From contig JAVGVS010000310.1 in NCBI GenBank assembly GCA_032718565.1, positions 1-64,000 of the forward strand: a DNA stretch of 64,000 bases, read 5' to 3'. The notes beneath the pieces were generated by a model that worked only from the letters and a program-made list of their open reading frames with translations, was not told the origin of the DNA and did no database searches. Positions 1 to 11,779 of the stretch are shown here, piece after piece (position 1 is the stretch's first letter; the number at the start of each line of letters is the position of its first letter). The stretch comes from Distichodus sexfasciatus (lineage: Eukaryota; Chordata; Actinopteri; Characiformes; Distichodontidae). The translations under genes were made by a program, and so were the position numbers.

Positions 1-190
1 CCTGTATCCCCCTCTCCTCCTCCATCACTCTCTCCTCTTTCATCCCTCTCTCCCTCCATCCTTCATCCCGCTCTCTTCCATCCCCCTCTTCTCCTCCATC
101 CTGCTACCGTCACAAAACGCGGAGGCGGCATACCGCCGGACATTACTTCTCCATCATCCCTCCTCCTTCATCCCTCCATCTTACGACAAA
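1..190. repeat. Pyrimidine-rich degenerate simple repeat
   Basis: The plus strand is almost only C and T apart from a short break near 105-150, built from variants of TCCATCCCTC and CTCTCCTC. This is a degenerate microsatellite with no coding sense. The break contains CpG-containing unique sequence. Confidence 0.8.
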
Positions 191-254
191 TACATTTCAC
201 AGCTTGCTCACTCGCTCTGCAGAAGGGTGGCACCACACACACACACACACACTC

Positions 255-870
255 CCGCACAGCGCCGCAGTCAACAGAGGCCCAGCTCCGAAGCAGCACA
301 CTCCGGCAGGCTCATCAATTATTGAGGCTGCTCGGCTAACTCCGCCGCGGTAAATGGAGTTCGCTGTTGCTAGCGGCAGAAAAGAGCGACTGCTGGCTTT
401 GAGTTGCGACACCCAGTTTGCGCGGCTTGTTGTTTTTGCACTGATGTCACAACCAGATATTCAGCTACAACAGCAATAATTCTGTCCAAGATTTGTATTT
501 TGGATGGGAAATTCCTCTACACTTTATAAATGTCTGACCGAATTTAACGTTATGCGAGGTTTAGCATATTTTACAAATTTTAGTGCCAATTCTTACCGGG
601 ACTAAGTAGATTCTCTTTTTTTCTTGATTTTGTTCAATTAAAAAGCCTTCACATGAAATGGAAAACGAGTTTGGGGCGACTTGCATTTCGGTACGTAAAG
701 GGAGCGTAAATTAGCGTGGAGACGTCGGTGTGGTGGCTCTGATTGTGGCATTGTTTTACCGCACAGATGCGTTTAGCGTCCGCTTTGGATATGGAAGAAA
801 AGAGAGCAGAACCGAGCCATTCAGCGCTCAAATACTCCATAATCATCCCTCCCTTACTCGAGAGGGGCCC
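255..870. other. Unique intergenic sequence, possible small regulatory blocks
   Basis: After a CA microsatellite at 234-254 the sequence is mixed-composition and not repetitive. Two parts, about 280-420 and 640-860, combine CpG-containing GC-rich stretches with AT cores such as TCAATTATTGA and TAAATTAGCG, a texture typical of vertebrate conserved non-coding elements. No exon or splice signal is convincing. The regulatory reading is inference only. Confidence 0.25.
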
Positions 871-879
871 CGGGGCCAC

Positions 880-1184
880 GGGGGGTGGGAGACGGCAGAG
901 AGAGAGTGAGGGAAGGAAAGAGAGAGAGAGAGAGAGAGAGAAGGCCAGTCTCGACTGGTTATAATCAGCTAATTAAGCACTTGAGTCAGGAGCAAAAACA
1001 GCAGCTCTCCGTTTATAATCACACACACTATTCAAGATGGAGGGGGAAAGAAGAGACAGAAGGAGAGAGGACGGAGTTAGGGAAGGAGAGAAGGAGAGAG
1101 ATGGACAGAAGAAGACAGAGAAAGTATGAAGAGGGACGTGATAAGCAAAGAAGAGACCATGAGTCAGATAAATAGATCGATTCT

Positions 1185-1227
<43 letters not shown>

Positions 1228-1605
1228 ACAGGGACAGAAAGAAAGAGGGAGTAAAAAAGAGAGATGGACAGATGAAGAGAAAGAAAGATGCAAGGGAGAG
1301 AGCATGAGTCAGATAGATGGACAAACAGACACACAGACAGATAGATAGAAATGGATAAGAAAGTGAGGGGATAGAGGAGGAGGACGGGATGGAGAAACGA
1401 GGGTAATTTTGGATGAGACTGAGATGGAATAGGAAAGGCTGATGCAGGAGGAGAGGAAAAGAGAGAGTAATTAAAAGAGAGATGCGGAAAACAATGTTAC
1501 ATGGGTCTCGCTCTCTCCCATTTCTGTCTTCTTTCTTCATCTCACTTCATCTCTTCATTTCTCTAAATCTCTCTCTTCCTCTCTCACCATCTCTCTCTCC
1601 TGTAA
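880..1605. repeat. GA-rich (then CT-rich) compound microsatellite
   Basis: A long purine-biased stretch contains pure GA runs at about 921-941 and 1189-1224, linked by degenerate GACAGA/GAAAGA sequence. It turns into a CT-rich stretch at about 1503-1602. Open frames here translate to Arg/Glu/Lys or Ser/Leu strings and are not genes. Confidence 0.85.
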
Positions 1606-1606
1606 T

Positions 1607-1653
1607 TTGAGGCTGGATTTGGATTGTGATTTTGGGACAAGCGAGAGCAACAC

Positions 1654-1684
<31 letters not shown>

Positions 1685-2040
1685 CGCCTCCTCGCGTCCT
1701 TGCCTCATTCCCGACCGATTCACGCTAATCTGCCACACGATTTTCGGGGCGAAATCAACAAACATTCACAAGCTTGCGGGAGGCTAGCTCTAGCGCCGGG
1801 GGCCCCATTGAAAATCATTGTCTTATTCAGTCACACCACATACACACACACACACACACACATACACACACGCTCACACACATACACACACGCTCACACA
1901 CCGAGGCCTTTATCCAAACCTGGTTTGAGGCTTAGCCAGAACTTTCTTTATCGCGTTACAAATGCCCAAGCCGACCGCGGGAGAGATACACCACGTACAC
2001 ACACACACACGCACACACACACACACGCCCCAGCAGGAGG
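1607..2040. repeat. Three CA/TG microsatellites
   Basis: CA runs lie at about 1654-1683, 1838-1900 (interrupted by CATA and CGCTCA units) and 1996-2028. They are separated by unique CpG-containing sequence. The 179-residue open frame through them is Thr-His repeats and is not a gene. Confidence 0.9.
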
Positions 2041-3097
2041 CGTCACACGGCCAGGGTTTATTTTACAGAGGCGGTTTAGAGGCGATATGAGAGTCACGAT
2101 ACTTCGCGTATTACAATATGAATCATGGCAATATCGGTGGATGTGATGCATCATTCATGACATTTCTGCATCACAATAATAATGCATAAGTGAGTTATAA
2201 TGGATAGAAAATATGCCTCATGATGCTGTCACAATCTGATCATCACCACAGTCATACATCAAGCTGAGAGTGATGTCATAAGCATTAAATGTCGTTAAAA
2301 TAAGAGATTATCTTCACAAGATTTTAGAACTGTAATACAATACGCATCACAATATTAGGAGATTATCATCATCACAAGGGTTAGATTATAGTTTTGACGT
2401 CACAATACTAAATTAATTTTTTACAATAATTTTTACACGTGTCAATACCATTCCTTTTTCAACACACTTCACACATTCACCAAATTCACAGATTTACTTA
2501 ACTGAAAATACGTTTGCATTGCTTTCAAATAAAATGCATTCAGTGACAATATCCTTCAAAATTCATAAATTCTCTCACAATCAGTGTTCACCAGCAGCAA
2601 TATTCTGTATAATTACAACAATATTTTCAAGAATTTACATATTTTATTGAAAATCTAACAAAACTTATATATTTTTAAATGGAAGTCTGACGCATTTCAA
2701 CATGAAACTACTGTAAAAGCATCAGTTACTGCCATTCCGATTATTTGTTTTTAGCTGAAAGTTTTAGCTGACTGTTTATTTGCAGCCTCGTGGTGATGTT
2801 TACAGCATATTTGAAATTTGCACATGAGATTTTTCCTCAGTTGCTGAAGTGCTACTGTAATGCTGTTGCACTTTGTTGTGCTCAATATTAGCCATAATTT
2901 TACAGTAAATGTTAATGAATGACTGTACACAGTGACGGTTTGTTATTTTTCATAGAGTATTTTCAGTAACTGATTGTAGCGTGTTTTTCTTTTACACTTT
3001 ATTATAGACAGCTGAAGCAAATATTTACTGTATCAGTTTCATTAAAATAGTTTACAAGAAGTAATGTATTTTTCTATGTAGATATTGTTTATTCTAT
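2041..3097. other. AT-rich unique intergenic sequence, nothing recognised
   Basis: No open frame of coding character, no known repeat signature and no strong GC/AT mosaic is visible. Several CATCACAATA-like words between 2100 and 2400 suggest an old decayed repeat, but I could not define a unit. Confidence 0.4.
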
Positions 3098-3212
3098 GTG
3101 CCTTACATGTTCTTTGTACTGTTAAAACTGGAGCCACGTCGTCTTGTCTCTCGGTGTACTTGTACAGTATATAGCAGAGATGACAATAAAGTTTACTTTG
3201 ACTTTGACTGTA
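3098..3212 (+). mobile_element. 3' tail of a short retroelement (SINE/LINE-like)
   Basis: The segment ends in GATGACAATAAAGTTTACTT followed by TTGACTTTGAC, a polyadenylation-like AATAAAG plus a short simple tail. Such tails are common at the 3' ends of fish retroelements. A related reverse-strand tail (GTCAAAGTCAAAGTAAAC) occurs at 28051-28068, which supports a dispersed element. The 5' part is not recognised. Confidence 0.45.
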
Positions 3213-4130
3213 TGGTACACAACATATTTGCATGTTGCAGTGTTTCAAGGTGTTTGTGTTTTTTCGTTTACTTTTCGTTACTTTGTGTGACTGTAGTGTA
3301 TTGGGAGAGAGAGCGTATGTTAAGTTTTGGCAGTGGGAGTCACTTTTGTTTGCCGTGTGAAGTATTTTGGTCTTTTAGGGCAGTTTGCACAGGTGTGTGT
3401 TTGTAAAGCTCACAGTGTGAAGTGTTTTGAAAAAGTGAATAAGCTATTGACACAAGTGTGAAAATGATTGTAAAAAACTGTAAACAGGAGATATCACAAT
3501 CATCACTAATGGCACTGTGATACAGGAGAAATGGAGAAGGAAAAGGAGAAATTATAAAGGCTGATTGTAGCTGTTTCTGCATCAAGAGAAATTATAAGAG
3601 AATTACAATAGGGGGAAAAGAAAGAATGAAAGAGGAGAAAGGAAGAATGGCTGCTACCATTTGATGAGCGTGTCGCAATTCACCTTCTTCACCACTAGAG
3701 GATGCCGACGTCAGGAACGTGCTAATCACAGTAAAAGCAACAGCACTGTTCTCCTTAATGGAAATTATTTTTGTCCCCTTGTGGCCAAATAGGGAATGAC
3801 AATTTTTTTTAATGAAAAAGAAGGCGGGCAAAAGAGAGATGCGGACATGCGATTGAGAAGCAAAGTAACATCCAACTTTCCTTAAAGAGCTGGAATTTTT
3901 AAGCTATGAACAGTCTCTCTACGACAAAAAGGTTAAAGTTAGTAAAAAGTGGGAGGAAGAAGAGGAAATAGGAGAAGAAGAAGAGGAAGAAATTAATTTA
4001 CAACCTCTTAGGCGAATTTTGGACCACTATCATACCCTCATATGATACAAAGAATTGAGAAATCGATTATTACACTTGGAAAAAAATAAAGAAAAAAGGA
4101 CAAACATTTAGCTCTCATCATTCTTTTAGG
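3213..4130. other. Intergenic sequence with mild purine bias
   Basis: No gene is visible. A short GAAGAA-rich patch lies at 3953-3993 and a CACTAGAGGATG word near 3693 resembles a fragment seen in fish repeats. The rest is unassigned. Confidence 0.3.
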
Positions 4131-4780
4131 TGTGTAAGTATTCCCGTCGTGAGTGTATCATCGCTCACACATCGCTCTCGGCTTATAGAAAAAGCCCTTT
4201 TCTCTTTCGTTATCGACTATTCTTCCCTCAGCCGTAAAGGAGCGTAATTCAGAAAAAAGCCCGGATCAGGAACATACAGTGCTCCCATCTCGACGATCTC
4301 CGATAGCTTTTATTTTGCCGTCGTTAAAACTCGATGGCGGAATTAGTTGTGAAGAGTGGCGATGCGGTGCGTCGACGGGAAATCAATTATGCTGTCAGAA
4401 TTCAGATGTATGGCCTGCAGTTTTTCATCTGTGGGTGAGCAAAAATATATAAATATATACAATGCAGCAGTTTAAAAAAACATTTTTATTATTATTTTTT
4501 ATCTGATTTCAAAAAGCTGTTTATCTCGCTCTGGTGTGCACATTTCTGACAGCCGTATCATGCAATTTCCCAGATAAACACAAGAAACGGCGTCCGGACG
4601 GCGACTCGTATTTTAATCGACGCTACAAAAAGATTATGGCGGCCGTCCTCTTTTGAAATCGTTTCAGGGCAAAGTCGTAAGCGTATTATTTTCTCCAAAA
4701 TGATCAAGATCATTTTATCGGCCAGCCAATGGCAGGCAAGGAAATAAATAAATAAATAAACACAAGTTTTGTGTGCTAAC
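4131..4780. promoter_or_regulatory. Candidate conserved non-coding block
   Basis: Two stretches (about 4140-4435 and 4550-4740) have balanced base composition, retain CpGs and are free of repeats. The second contains a perfect inverted repeat at 4698-4717 (AAAATGATC-AA-GATCATTTT) and TTTTATCGG cores. The open frames are not protein-like. The regulatory call is inferred from texture and from similar blocks across the window, and no conservation data were available. Confidence 0.3.
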
Positions 4781-5065
4781 AAACTGTTTTCACATGTTCA
4801 TGGGCAGGCTTACGGAATAGCTAACTATAATAATAATACTGGCATAATAAATAATATTACGCTTATTTCTTCAGTAGCTTTTACCAAACAAACCCACTTT
4901 TAAAACACTGTACCTTAATCTGTAACAAAGGTTTTTAAAAAGTAGCTAACCACTATAATAAAAGTGACATTTTTAATGAGTAGTAGCTTGGTTGTAGCTA
5001 GACTACATTACAACAGTAATAGCTTGGAAAGCCGTCATTTATAATTAGCTTCACCAACACTGCTC
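4781..5065. other. AT-rich sequence, probable decayed repeat
   Basis: TAGCTAAC, AATAATAATA and AGTAGCTTGGTTGTAGC words suggest an old dispersed repeat leading into the following minisatellite. No boundaries are visible. Confidence 0.25.
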
Positions 5066-5660
5066 ACCAGATGTTTACGCCTACTCACAAGGAGTTTTCT
5101 CTGCTCAAGATATGTCATCACCTGCTCACAAAACTTTTTTCTGCTCCTGAAATGTTTTTGCTCGCTCATGAGATTAACTGCTCTCAAGATGTTTCTGCCT
5201 CCTCCTGAGATGTTCTCACCTGCTTGTGAGATGTTTTTGCCTGCTCATTAAATGTTTTTGCCTGCTCATGAGACATTATTAACTGCCCATTATGTTTTTG
5301 CCTGCTAATGAGACATTTTCACCTACACATAAAGCTTGCCTGCCTTTCGAGCTTTTTATGTCCTTACAAGATGTTTTCGACCACTCATGAGATGCTTTCT
5401 TGTGTTCATGGGATGTTTTTGCTGCCTTATGAGATGTTTTTTGCCTTTTAATGAAATGATTTTGTCTGCTCACAACACCTTTTTTTCTGCTCATGAGATG
5501 TTTTTACAAAATGTTTTTGCTTTCTCAGAAGACATTTTTGTATTCCCATAGACGACTTCACGTTTTCATGTTTTTGCTTGCTCAGAATGTTTTCCATGTC
5601 ATTATGAGACATTTTCCACGTACTTACGAGATGTTTTTTCCTTCTCTCAAGATGTTGAGA
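5066..5660 (+). repeat. Degenerate minisatellite, unit about 25-28 bp
   Basis: The block is made of diverged copies of a unit reading roughly CTGCTCATGAGATGTTTTTG, with ATGAGATGTTTT recurring across nearly 600 bases (for example near 5222, 5386, 5428, 5499 and 5605). The units are too diverged to count exactly, which points to an old array. The open frames on both strands (a repeated RCFLPF-like motif on the plus strand, KTSH-like on the minus) are by-products of the periodicity. Confidence 0.8.
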
Positions 5661-5689
5661 ACGTCAGGAGAATGTCACACTTCCTTGCA

Positions 5690-6060
5690 AGCTCTGTGCC
5701 TCGCCTCACCAAGTCTACACTAATCCTGGCAACAAAACGAACGCATGCCATCATCGATGACGCTGCCGGAGAGCTCCTCAGTGATGTGAAGGAGCGCTGA
5801 AGCCCTCTTTCTAAATCATAGTAAGGGTGAAGTCCTGACCTCCTGGTGCCTCGAGCACCCTTTCAATCTACTGCGGTGGAGCGCTGCGCAAACAACGTGA
5901 GCCGGGCGACGTTAATCTCTGCCCCCAATCATCGGGAGGCTTTGCAGCAACGCTCTCCCGTTCCAGCGTTCTCCGACCCGGGGTCAGCGCTGGCCTTTCC
6001 GGAAACCCTGGGCCGAAAACTGAGTCCAAGCGACGTGGGCATTTGGCCATTTAAAATGGT
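5690..6060. promoter_or_regulatory. GC-rich candidate regulatory block
   Basis: After the minisatellite, composition changes sharply to GC-rich, CpG-retaining unique sequence (for example GAGCCGGGCGACGTTAATC). Overlapping frames are open on both strands but resemble no family. Exon and regulatory element are both possible, and the latter is more likely given the many similar blocks. Confidence 0.25.
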
Positions 6061-7344
6061 ATTGCAAAATGGCTGGTTAAAAAAAAGATTTTCCGTTTAA
6101 AAGTAAACATTAGCTAAGGTGAGAGAACAAACCAATGAATTTTGATGTAGAGCTGGACGATTAGGGTCGAGTACCTTTAACATCTGAACCGATATTGCTA
6201 CTGGTATCAGTACCTAGTGTTCAGTACCGATACTCAACTTCATTTCGATACCTTGCTCTGAATCTGTAATACCTGGTTTGTATCAACATAAAAATACAGT
6301 AATAGTAAATAACCCCCAAACAAATTTCAAACGTCACAAGCTGCTGTTCTTATGTTACAACTACAATATAAATTTATTACAGTTTTAATAAAAATATCTC
6401 AGAACATTAACTAAGACAGATAGATCACTAATTAGATCACTGCAGTGGAACTTCTCGATGGCGTAGATTCAATGGGCAGGGCTGATTGTCGGTGCAGGTC
6501 GCTGTAGCTTTAACAGCGGAGCTCCAGTTATCAAACACGCCACACTCATCCAACCGTAAATATATTTTATGTTTAACAAGGTGTTCGACGTGTTGCTAGC
6601 CCCAGTTCTGCATTTTGCGTGGTAAATGTTGCATGTCGCGTGGTCTGCGTTGATTTTAGTAAAGTGCAGTCACACAGTCGAATGCTTTAGGCTCGTCGTC
6701 ATGTTTTCAGAGTTCGGCGCAGTTTCTCCACGCAGGTGCTTTCTTCCCCTGGCAACCGTTGTCATAGTAAACAAAACTAACACTACAGTGTAAGTAGTAA
6801 TGGTAATTTAACTGCAGTAAATTTCTATTTCTATCCTATTGCTGCTGTAAATGTAAATTGCATTGAAACACTGAGATAACTGTTGATTAATTTAAACCTT
6901 TCACCAGTTCCATATGTCCCGCTCAACTTGTGTGAGCCACTGACGAGCGCGTGAATGTACCAAAGTCCAACCCTATGGATAGTGCATTAATTTAGAAAAG
7001 AGCAATTTAAACCATTATATGTCACTAATGCAATGGGAATGAATATGGATTATAGCTTAGATATTTTTTTCTACATTGGACGATCTCAAGTTTTTTTCCC
7101 CTATATTTATCAATCCTGATATAATCACAAGATAGAATTTCACATTCGGGTTGTCATTCATACTTAGCAACTGTGTTATGAATGCGCATGGAGTAAATAA
7201 AGACACATATTATAAACTTGGCACAAAATCAGCTTGCATTTCACTGCGTGGTTCTCGTATCACATCAGTGCGTCAAAAGACAAAGCCAACGTAAAGCACG
7301 GCGCCTAGAAATGCTTTTATTATTTTCTTGAATGCAAGTGTTCA
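6061..7344. other. Mixed AT-rich sequence with a decayed DNA-transposon end
   Basis: At about 6151-6250 the words GAGCTGGACGATTAGG, GAACCGATATTGCTAC and GTACCGATACTC resemble ends of fish DNA transposons that recur in the window. The remainder to 7344 shows no gene and no clear repeat. A short GC-rich stretch lies at 6450-6740. Confidence 0.3.
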
Positions 7345-7408
7345 GGACGGCATAGTGGCGCAGTGGTTAGCTCTGCCGCCTCACAGCATGAAAGTCCTGG
7401 GCTCGATA
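7345..7408 (+). mobile_element. tRNA-like SINE head fragment
   Basis: GGCATAGTGGCGCAGTGGTT resembles a tRNA-derived A box and GTCCTGGGCTCGATA a B box. The same head occurs, better preserved, on the minus strand at 18607-18881 within a longer element. This copy is truncated, and unrelated sequence follows. It is not a functional tRNA because no cloverleaf closes. Confidence 0.7.
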
Positions 7409-8280
7409 CAGCGGTTTTCGATATTTAACCAAACCGTTCGGTACGTTCTGTTCATACACCCAGGTGAACCAAGATAGTTCAGTATGCCCGACATTAAACT
7501 TTTAAAAAAGTGGTCATTGTGCACACTTTCTCAGGGATTAAATCGCTGCGACAGATTTCCGCCCATGGGGCCCTAGCTGTGACGGATTTCCGTCAATCGA
7601 ACTCAAAGGCATATTTGAGATAAAAGCAGAGCCGTGAGAATTTAAGTGTGAGCGGGAGTGGGTGCACATTGCTAACTCACTGTCTACAAAGTTATGTTAG
7701 CAGTAAGCAAGGTAAACTTTGAATAGCCCACTTTGATAGTTTTCTCATTATAAAACATTATGCATCCTTGCTGCTGTGCAAACAGGCACGCTGTGCGTTT
7801 AAGTGCTCGTGGTTCTCGCACGAAAGCTCCAGTACAGTCAAATCTGTTCTTTTATTACAGACCAAACTCATATTTTCGCTGAAAAATAACAACCAGCGTA
7901 CTACTCACAATACACCCATTTATCTGTCCCCCCCCACACACAAACACGTGTCCACACTCCCACTAGTGGACAGATATTGCACGTCCGAAAATCACCTGAA
8001 AAGCAGACAAACATTTCTGCGACATATTAAGAGGCTCTGGAAAGATACACTGCAGTGACAAAAGTTGCACACTTTGTGGATAACTTTCATAAAAAGAACA
8101 CAATGATTCCTTTAAGTGTTTGTGTCGGTGTCCATCTAAACCTTAACCCTAATGCTACCCACGCCCACCAAAGCTGTAAACCTAGGGGAAACACTGTACC
8201 AAAACCGGACCGTTACCGTGGCCCAAAAACCGCGATACATCGCGAACCGTGGGCACGCTGTACCGATGCCTCCCTAATAC
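7409..8280. mobile_element. Probable non-autonomous DNA transposon (boundaries uncertain)
   Basis: The left part has GCGGTTTTCGATATTTAACC and AAACCGTTCGGTACG. The right part has AACCGGACCGTTACCG, AAAACCGCGATACATCGCG and GAACCGTGGGCACGC. These are partly mirror-related, as expected for degraded terminal inverted repeats. The two open frames inside (7768-8058 and 8055-8339) match no transposase I recognise. Confidence 0.35.
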
Positions 8281-8359
8281 ATTTGATCCTGAACGACATG
8301 CGCTGTATATTATCTCTTTTGAACTATAAAGAATCTTGAATCACAAAGGCAACGCAAAT

Positions 8360-8620
8360 AATGACACCTAAAAGTGGCTTACAGCCTCCTTGCTCTGGCA
8401 TCTGTTCGCAAAAGCTCTCGCCAAGCAAACACCAACGTCGCAGTGTGTTTTACCCCCGCCTCGGCCCGTAATTGACTTTACGCTCCACTCCCGATATCGT
8501 CGGCGACGCTGACGCGAGCTCTCAGCAGAGGCTAGAGATATGTCATACAATCCAATCTCCCGCTCGGCTCTGATCGCATCGACCATTTAATTAAAGACAA
8601 CAATGAACACTTTATTTAAC
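8360..8620. promoter_or_regulatory. Candidate regulatory block
   Basis: Unique CpG-retaining sequence is followed by an AT core (CCATTTAATTAAAGACAACA). It has the composition mosaic typical of developmental conserved non-coding elements. The minus-strand open frame has no family resemblance. Confidence 0.25.
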
Positions 8621-9032
8621 AGCTTTTTTTCTTCCCCCCACCAAAATACACACACGCACCACCTCGTAGCACCTTTATACGCAAGGCTTTACGATTAGTC
8701 CTCTACTGACGACTGACAACGCTCGTTCCGCAGTAACCTTCCCAAAAAACAAAAGGTGGAGCGCTGGGCCGAGACCCCATTCTGTTCCATAATAAGGAGG
8801 AGGACAAAGAGCTGGAGGTTTTGGCAGGTTCGCAAACAAATATGATGTGCAGATACACAACCGAGTTTGAGAGGTGCAACGAAGGGTGAAGAATTCCAAA
8901 ATATTTGGACTCTATCCGAATTTGTGTGGCATTGTATCGTTGAGCAAATCACTGGTTGATCAAATCACTGGTTGATCAAATTAAATTAAACTAAAAAACA
9001 AACACAGAAAAAGGTGTTTTTAGATTCTGTTT
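8621..9032. other. Intergenic sequence, nothing recognised
   Basis: Unique sequence. A short direct duplication (CAAATCACTGGTTGAT, twice between about 8945 and 8980) is the only structure seen. Confidence 0.4.
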
Positions 9033-9619
9033 TAGGCCACGTTTACACATAGCCAGGTATTTACAGTACAAAGTTACAGTATTACAAAAATATCCTTGTT
9101 TATACCAGATCGTTTTTGAAAAAATATTCATTTACACAAATCTGCATAAATACGGCGCCAAAGGCCATATTAGCCTATTAGAATAAAGTGCCGAAGTTAT
9201 GGGACCTAACTAGGGATTCACCGATCCGATATTGGTCCGATAACTACTCAAATAGCTGGACCGGGTATCGGTGGCATGAAGCCGGTCTGTAAATTGTAGT
9301 TTTTTTCTACAGTTTGCATATGTGCACACGCTTAATTCGTTTGACATTCGCGCTAATTCCTACATATTGATATGACAACGAGCAGAACAAGCGGCGCAAC
9401 AAACTACAGCCCCAAAAGCAAATGTATACACAATTATTCTGCTTAATTTCCTTATCAACACCAGCTCCAGAGTTTTCTATAATCTCCACTTTGGCCGGAT
9501 GTTTCAGAAATAATCATTTTCAGTGAATTAAACCTCTGTTTTCGTTTATAAGGAAGGCAAAAATGCATCGACATATCATCGTTTTCCCAGATAGCTGGCT
9601 ATGTGTAAACGGGGCCTTA
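9033..9619. mobile_element. Short DNA transposon with terminal inverted repeats and an internal insertion
   Basis: The left end reads TAGGCCACGTTTACACATAG and the right end, on the opposite strand, TAAGGCCCCGTTTACACATAG, both followed by CCAG. This is a clear terminal inverted repeat of about 25 bp. Inside, from 9211 (TAGGGATTCACCGATCCGAT) to about 9490, lies a partial copy of the hAT-like family called C here (other copies at 31884-32990 and 42221-42790), so this is a nested insertion. No transposase is encoded. Confidence 0.75.
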
Positions 9620-10299
9620 ATTTGAAAAACAGCGAACGAACGATACACAGATTCTCCCTTCATTGCGTCTTGAAAACCCAGAAGCGAGAAGAATTATGAC
9701 CTCCACCTTCACCATCCACTGCTCTGTGCTGCAACGATTTTTAGCCGTGAGAAATTCAAAGTGAGCCACTATTACTCCCACCAAGGCTAACCACATCTAG
9801 CATGCCATTTTACATCAGTTTTTGCACATTAAATTAAAAGCCCAGTCTTTTTGTTTTTCTTTCTGCGTCCATGTCTGGACTGACTGCCCCATTCAGCTTC
9901 CCATCAACGCAGATATAAGCCTGAAATTTGGCTTCACACGTACAAAACCCCCCGTAAAATTACTCCATCCGATCGCGCTTCTGACGTTTTTTTGGCAAAT
10001 CCACCTGCCTTTCCCAACCGTGCCAGATGGATTTCACATGGAAACGCCACAAAACGGCGCAGATCCAAAGCCCTTTTTGATATCCTGAGAGTTTGCGACT
10101 ATTGTGGAATATATATTTAAAAAATAAAAAAGTATGTCATATTTTATTATAGCATTAAATAAAGAATCTTGTACAGCGTCATGACGTAGGTGTTGGACAT
10201 TTCCTTTGCATTGAAATTCCATGTTCACCCAAGCATGATGTTCCTTAATGTAGCACACACACACTCATGCAGACATACACACACACACACACACACACA
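9620..10299. other. Unique intergenic sequence with a CA microsatellite
   Basis: No gene signature. Pure CA lies at about 10272-10300. The frame at 9822-10088 is open but contains no motif or flanking splice context I can support. Confidence 0.4.
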
Positions 10300-10660
10300 C
10301 AGCCCTGGCTAGGCTGACCCTGCGCTATTTAATAACCCAGAAGACGAGTGAAATCCCATTAGAAGGCTGAGATCGATCGGAGGAGGAGGAGGAGGAGGAG
10401 TTGTGACGAGGCGAGCTGCGTTCCCTAACCGGACCGGACTGTAATGTTCACATGTGGAGAGTAATATCAGTGTCCCGGCTGGCAAGATTAGCCCTTAGTG
10501 AATCTGTCACCTCCAATTCTACTTAACACACTGCTGAGGAAGGTTCATCACGCCGGCCATTAAAAAGAGCGAGAGAGAGAGAGAGAGAGAGAGAGAATCC
10601 TCACTGCCCAAGTGCCAAAAAAAATCACCCCAGTGCTGCAGATTCCGGGAGGAACGTGAC
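10300..10660. promoter_or_regulatory. Candidate regulatory block with GGA and GA microsatellites
   Basis: Repeat-free sequence rich in AT cores (CTATTTAATAACCC, CCATTAGAAGGC) and GC flanks surrounds a (GGA)n run near 10380-10400. It ends at a GA run (about 10572-10595). No coding signal. Regulatory function is inferred from texture only. Confidence 0.25.
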
Positions 10661-10689
10661 CAAAGATGGCACACGTTTTACACTGCACC

Positions 10690-10870
10690 ACTGCGAAATA
10701 TATAGGGTTGATAGTGGTCAGGTGGTTAGGATACTCTGCTCTAGACCAAGAGGTGGTGGGGTTGTGGGTTCAAATCGTACCTCCAGCACTACCACCATTA
10801 GGTCCCTGAGCAAGACACTTAACCCCAAGTTGCTCTAAGGGAATATATGATGCAGTGTGTGTGTGTGTGT
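10690..10870 (+). mobile_element. tRNA-derived SINE
   Basis: The A-box-like GTGGTCAGGTGGTTAGGATA, the B-box-like GGGTTCAAATCGTACC and the body GAGCAAGACACTTAACCCC are hallmarks of widespread fish SINEs. The element ends in a TG microsatellite tail (about 10853-10875). Confidence 0.8.
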
Positions 10871-10877
10871 GTATATG

Positions 10878-11431
10878 TTAGAGTTGTAATCAAGACCACC
10901 TAAACCAAGGACAAGTCCTGACCGAGACGAAATACAAGAGTTTTGGGTCATTTGGAGACTGATTTTGGCCTATAAAATGAAGGAATTTCTGGAAGAGAAC
11001 TACATTTTTGTGCATGGTGGCGTTCCATATGAAAGTTGTGAGTGCTAACATGTGTTTAATGTTAGCACTCGCTCACATTAATGTAATTAATGTTTTTACG
11101 CAATTACTTCAGTTTTTGTGCACGGAAGTACTCAGAAATGATTTTCCATACTGAGGAATGAATATAATGTCTGATAAGTTCAAAGTCTTGCGACGGTATG
11201 TGTGTGGTTTCTGTAAGTTAAAGGGATTCTGAGTTATTAAAACACGAATTAATAAACATTGCAAAATGCCAGCGTCGGTTTTAATTGTAATATTTTCAGA
11301 GTTGTGGTTTCGGCTGGTCTCAAAATAAAATCCAGAGTCCTCTTTGTCTGAGTACAAGATTCCGAGACAAGAACAAGACTCTCAAAAACTTGTCTTGAGA
11401 CCAAGACCAGTCTCAAGTACTACAACACTAC
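10878..11431. mobile_element. Non-autonomous DNA transposon with AGTTGTA-type ends
   Basis: The left end TAGAGTTGTAATCAAGACCA and the right end (reverse strand) TAGTGTTGTAGTACTTGAGA form imperfect terminal inverted repeats. The interior carries CAAGACC/GAGAC-rich subterminal repeats at both ends, as in a common fish family. TATATG on both flanks could be a target duplication but is weak. No transposase frame. Confidence 0.65.
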
Positions 11432-11769
11432 TATATGGAAAAGTGCCAGGTGTGCAAGTCACTAACAGAACAGAACCAAAAAAAACCCCACACAGAACGG
11501 GAATTCAGCTTGGTTCTTAAATACATCCCAACAGGAAGTGAGTTTGTTTGTGGTGGCAGGTATGAGAGTCCCCTAGTGGTGAGAAAGCCATAGTGCACCA
11601 ATTATCATCACTAAAAAAAAGGGTGTCTGGTGTCTTTAAGTATTTCACCATTTTACAGTGATTCGCATCAATTTGTTTTAGCCATCTTTGGTATATTTGG
11701 GGAAATTAGCTTGGCTAAAATAAAGTCTGCTGATATAACACTACATTCTGGTCTGATCTCCCAGTCTAA

Positions 11770-11779
11770 NNNNNNNNNN
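11770..11779. other. Assembly gap (10 N)
   Basis: Ten ambiguous bases precede a degenerate ATT microsatellite (11780-11820), so the gap probably reflects a slippage-prone repeat of unknown true length. Confidence 0.99.

Noticed and set aside
5279..5551. Repeat protein with KTSH or RCFLPF units
   Set aside because: Open frames on both strands of a degenerate minisatellite; no start context or homologous family.
10690..10800. Possible tRNA gene on the plus strand
   Set aside because: tRNA-like boxes belong to a SINE with the GAGCAAGACACTTAACCCC body.
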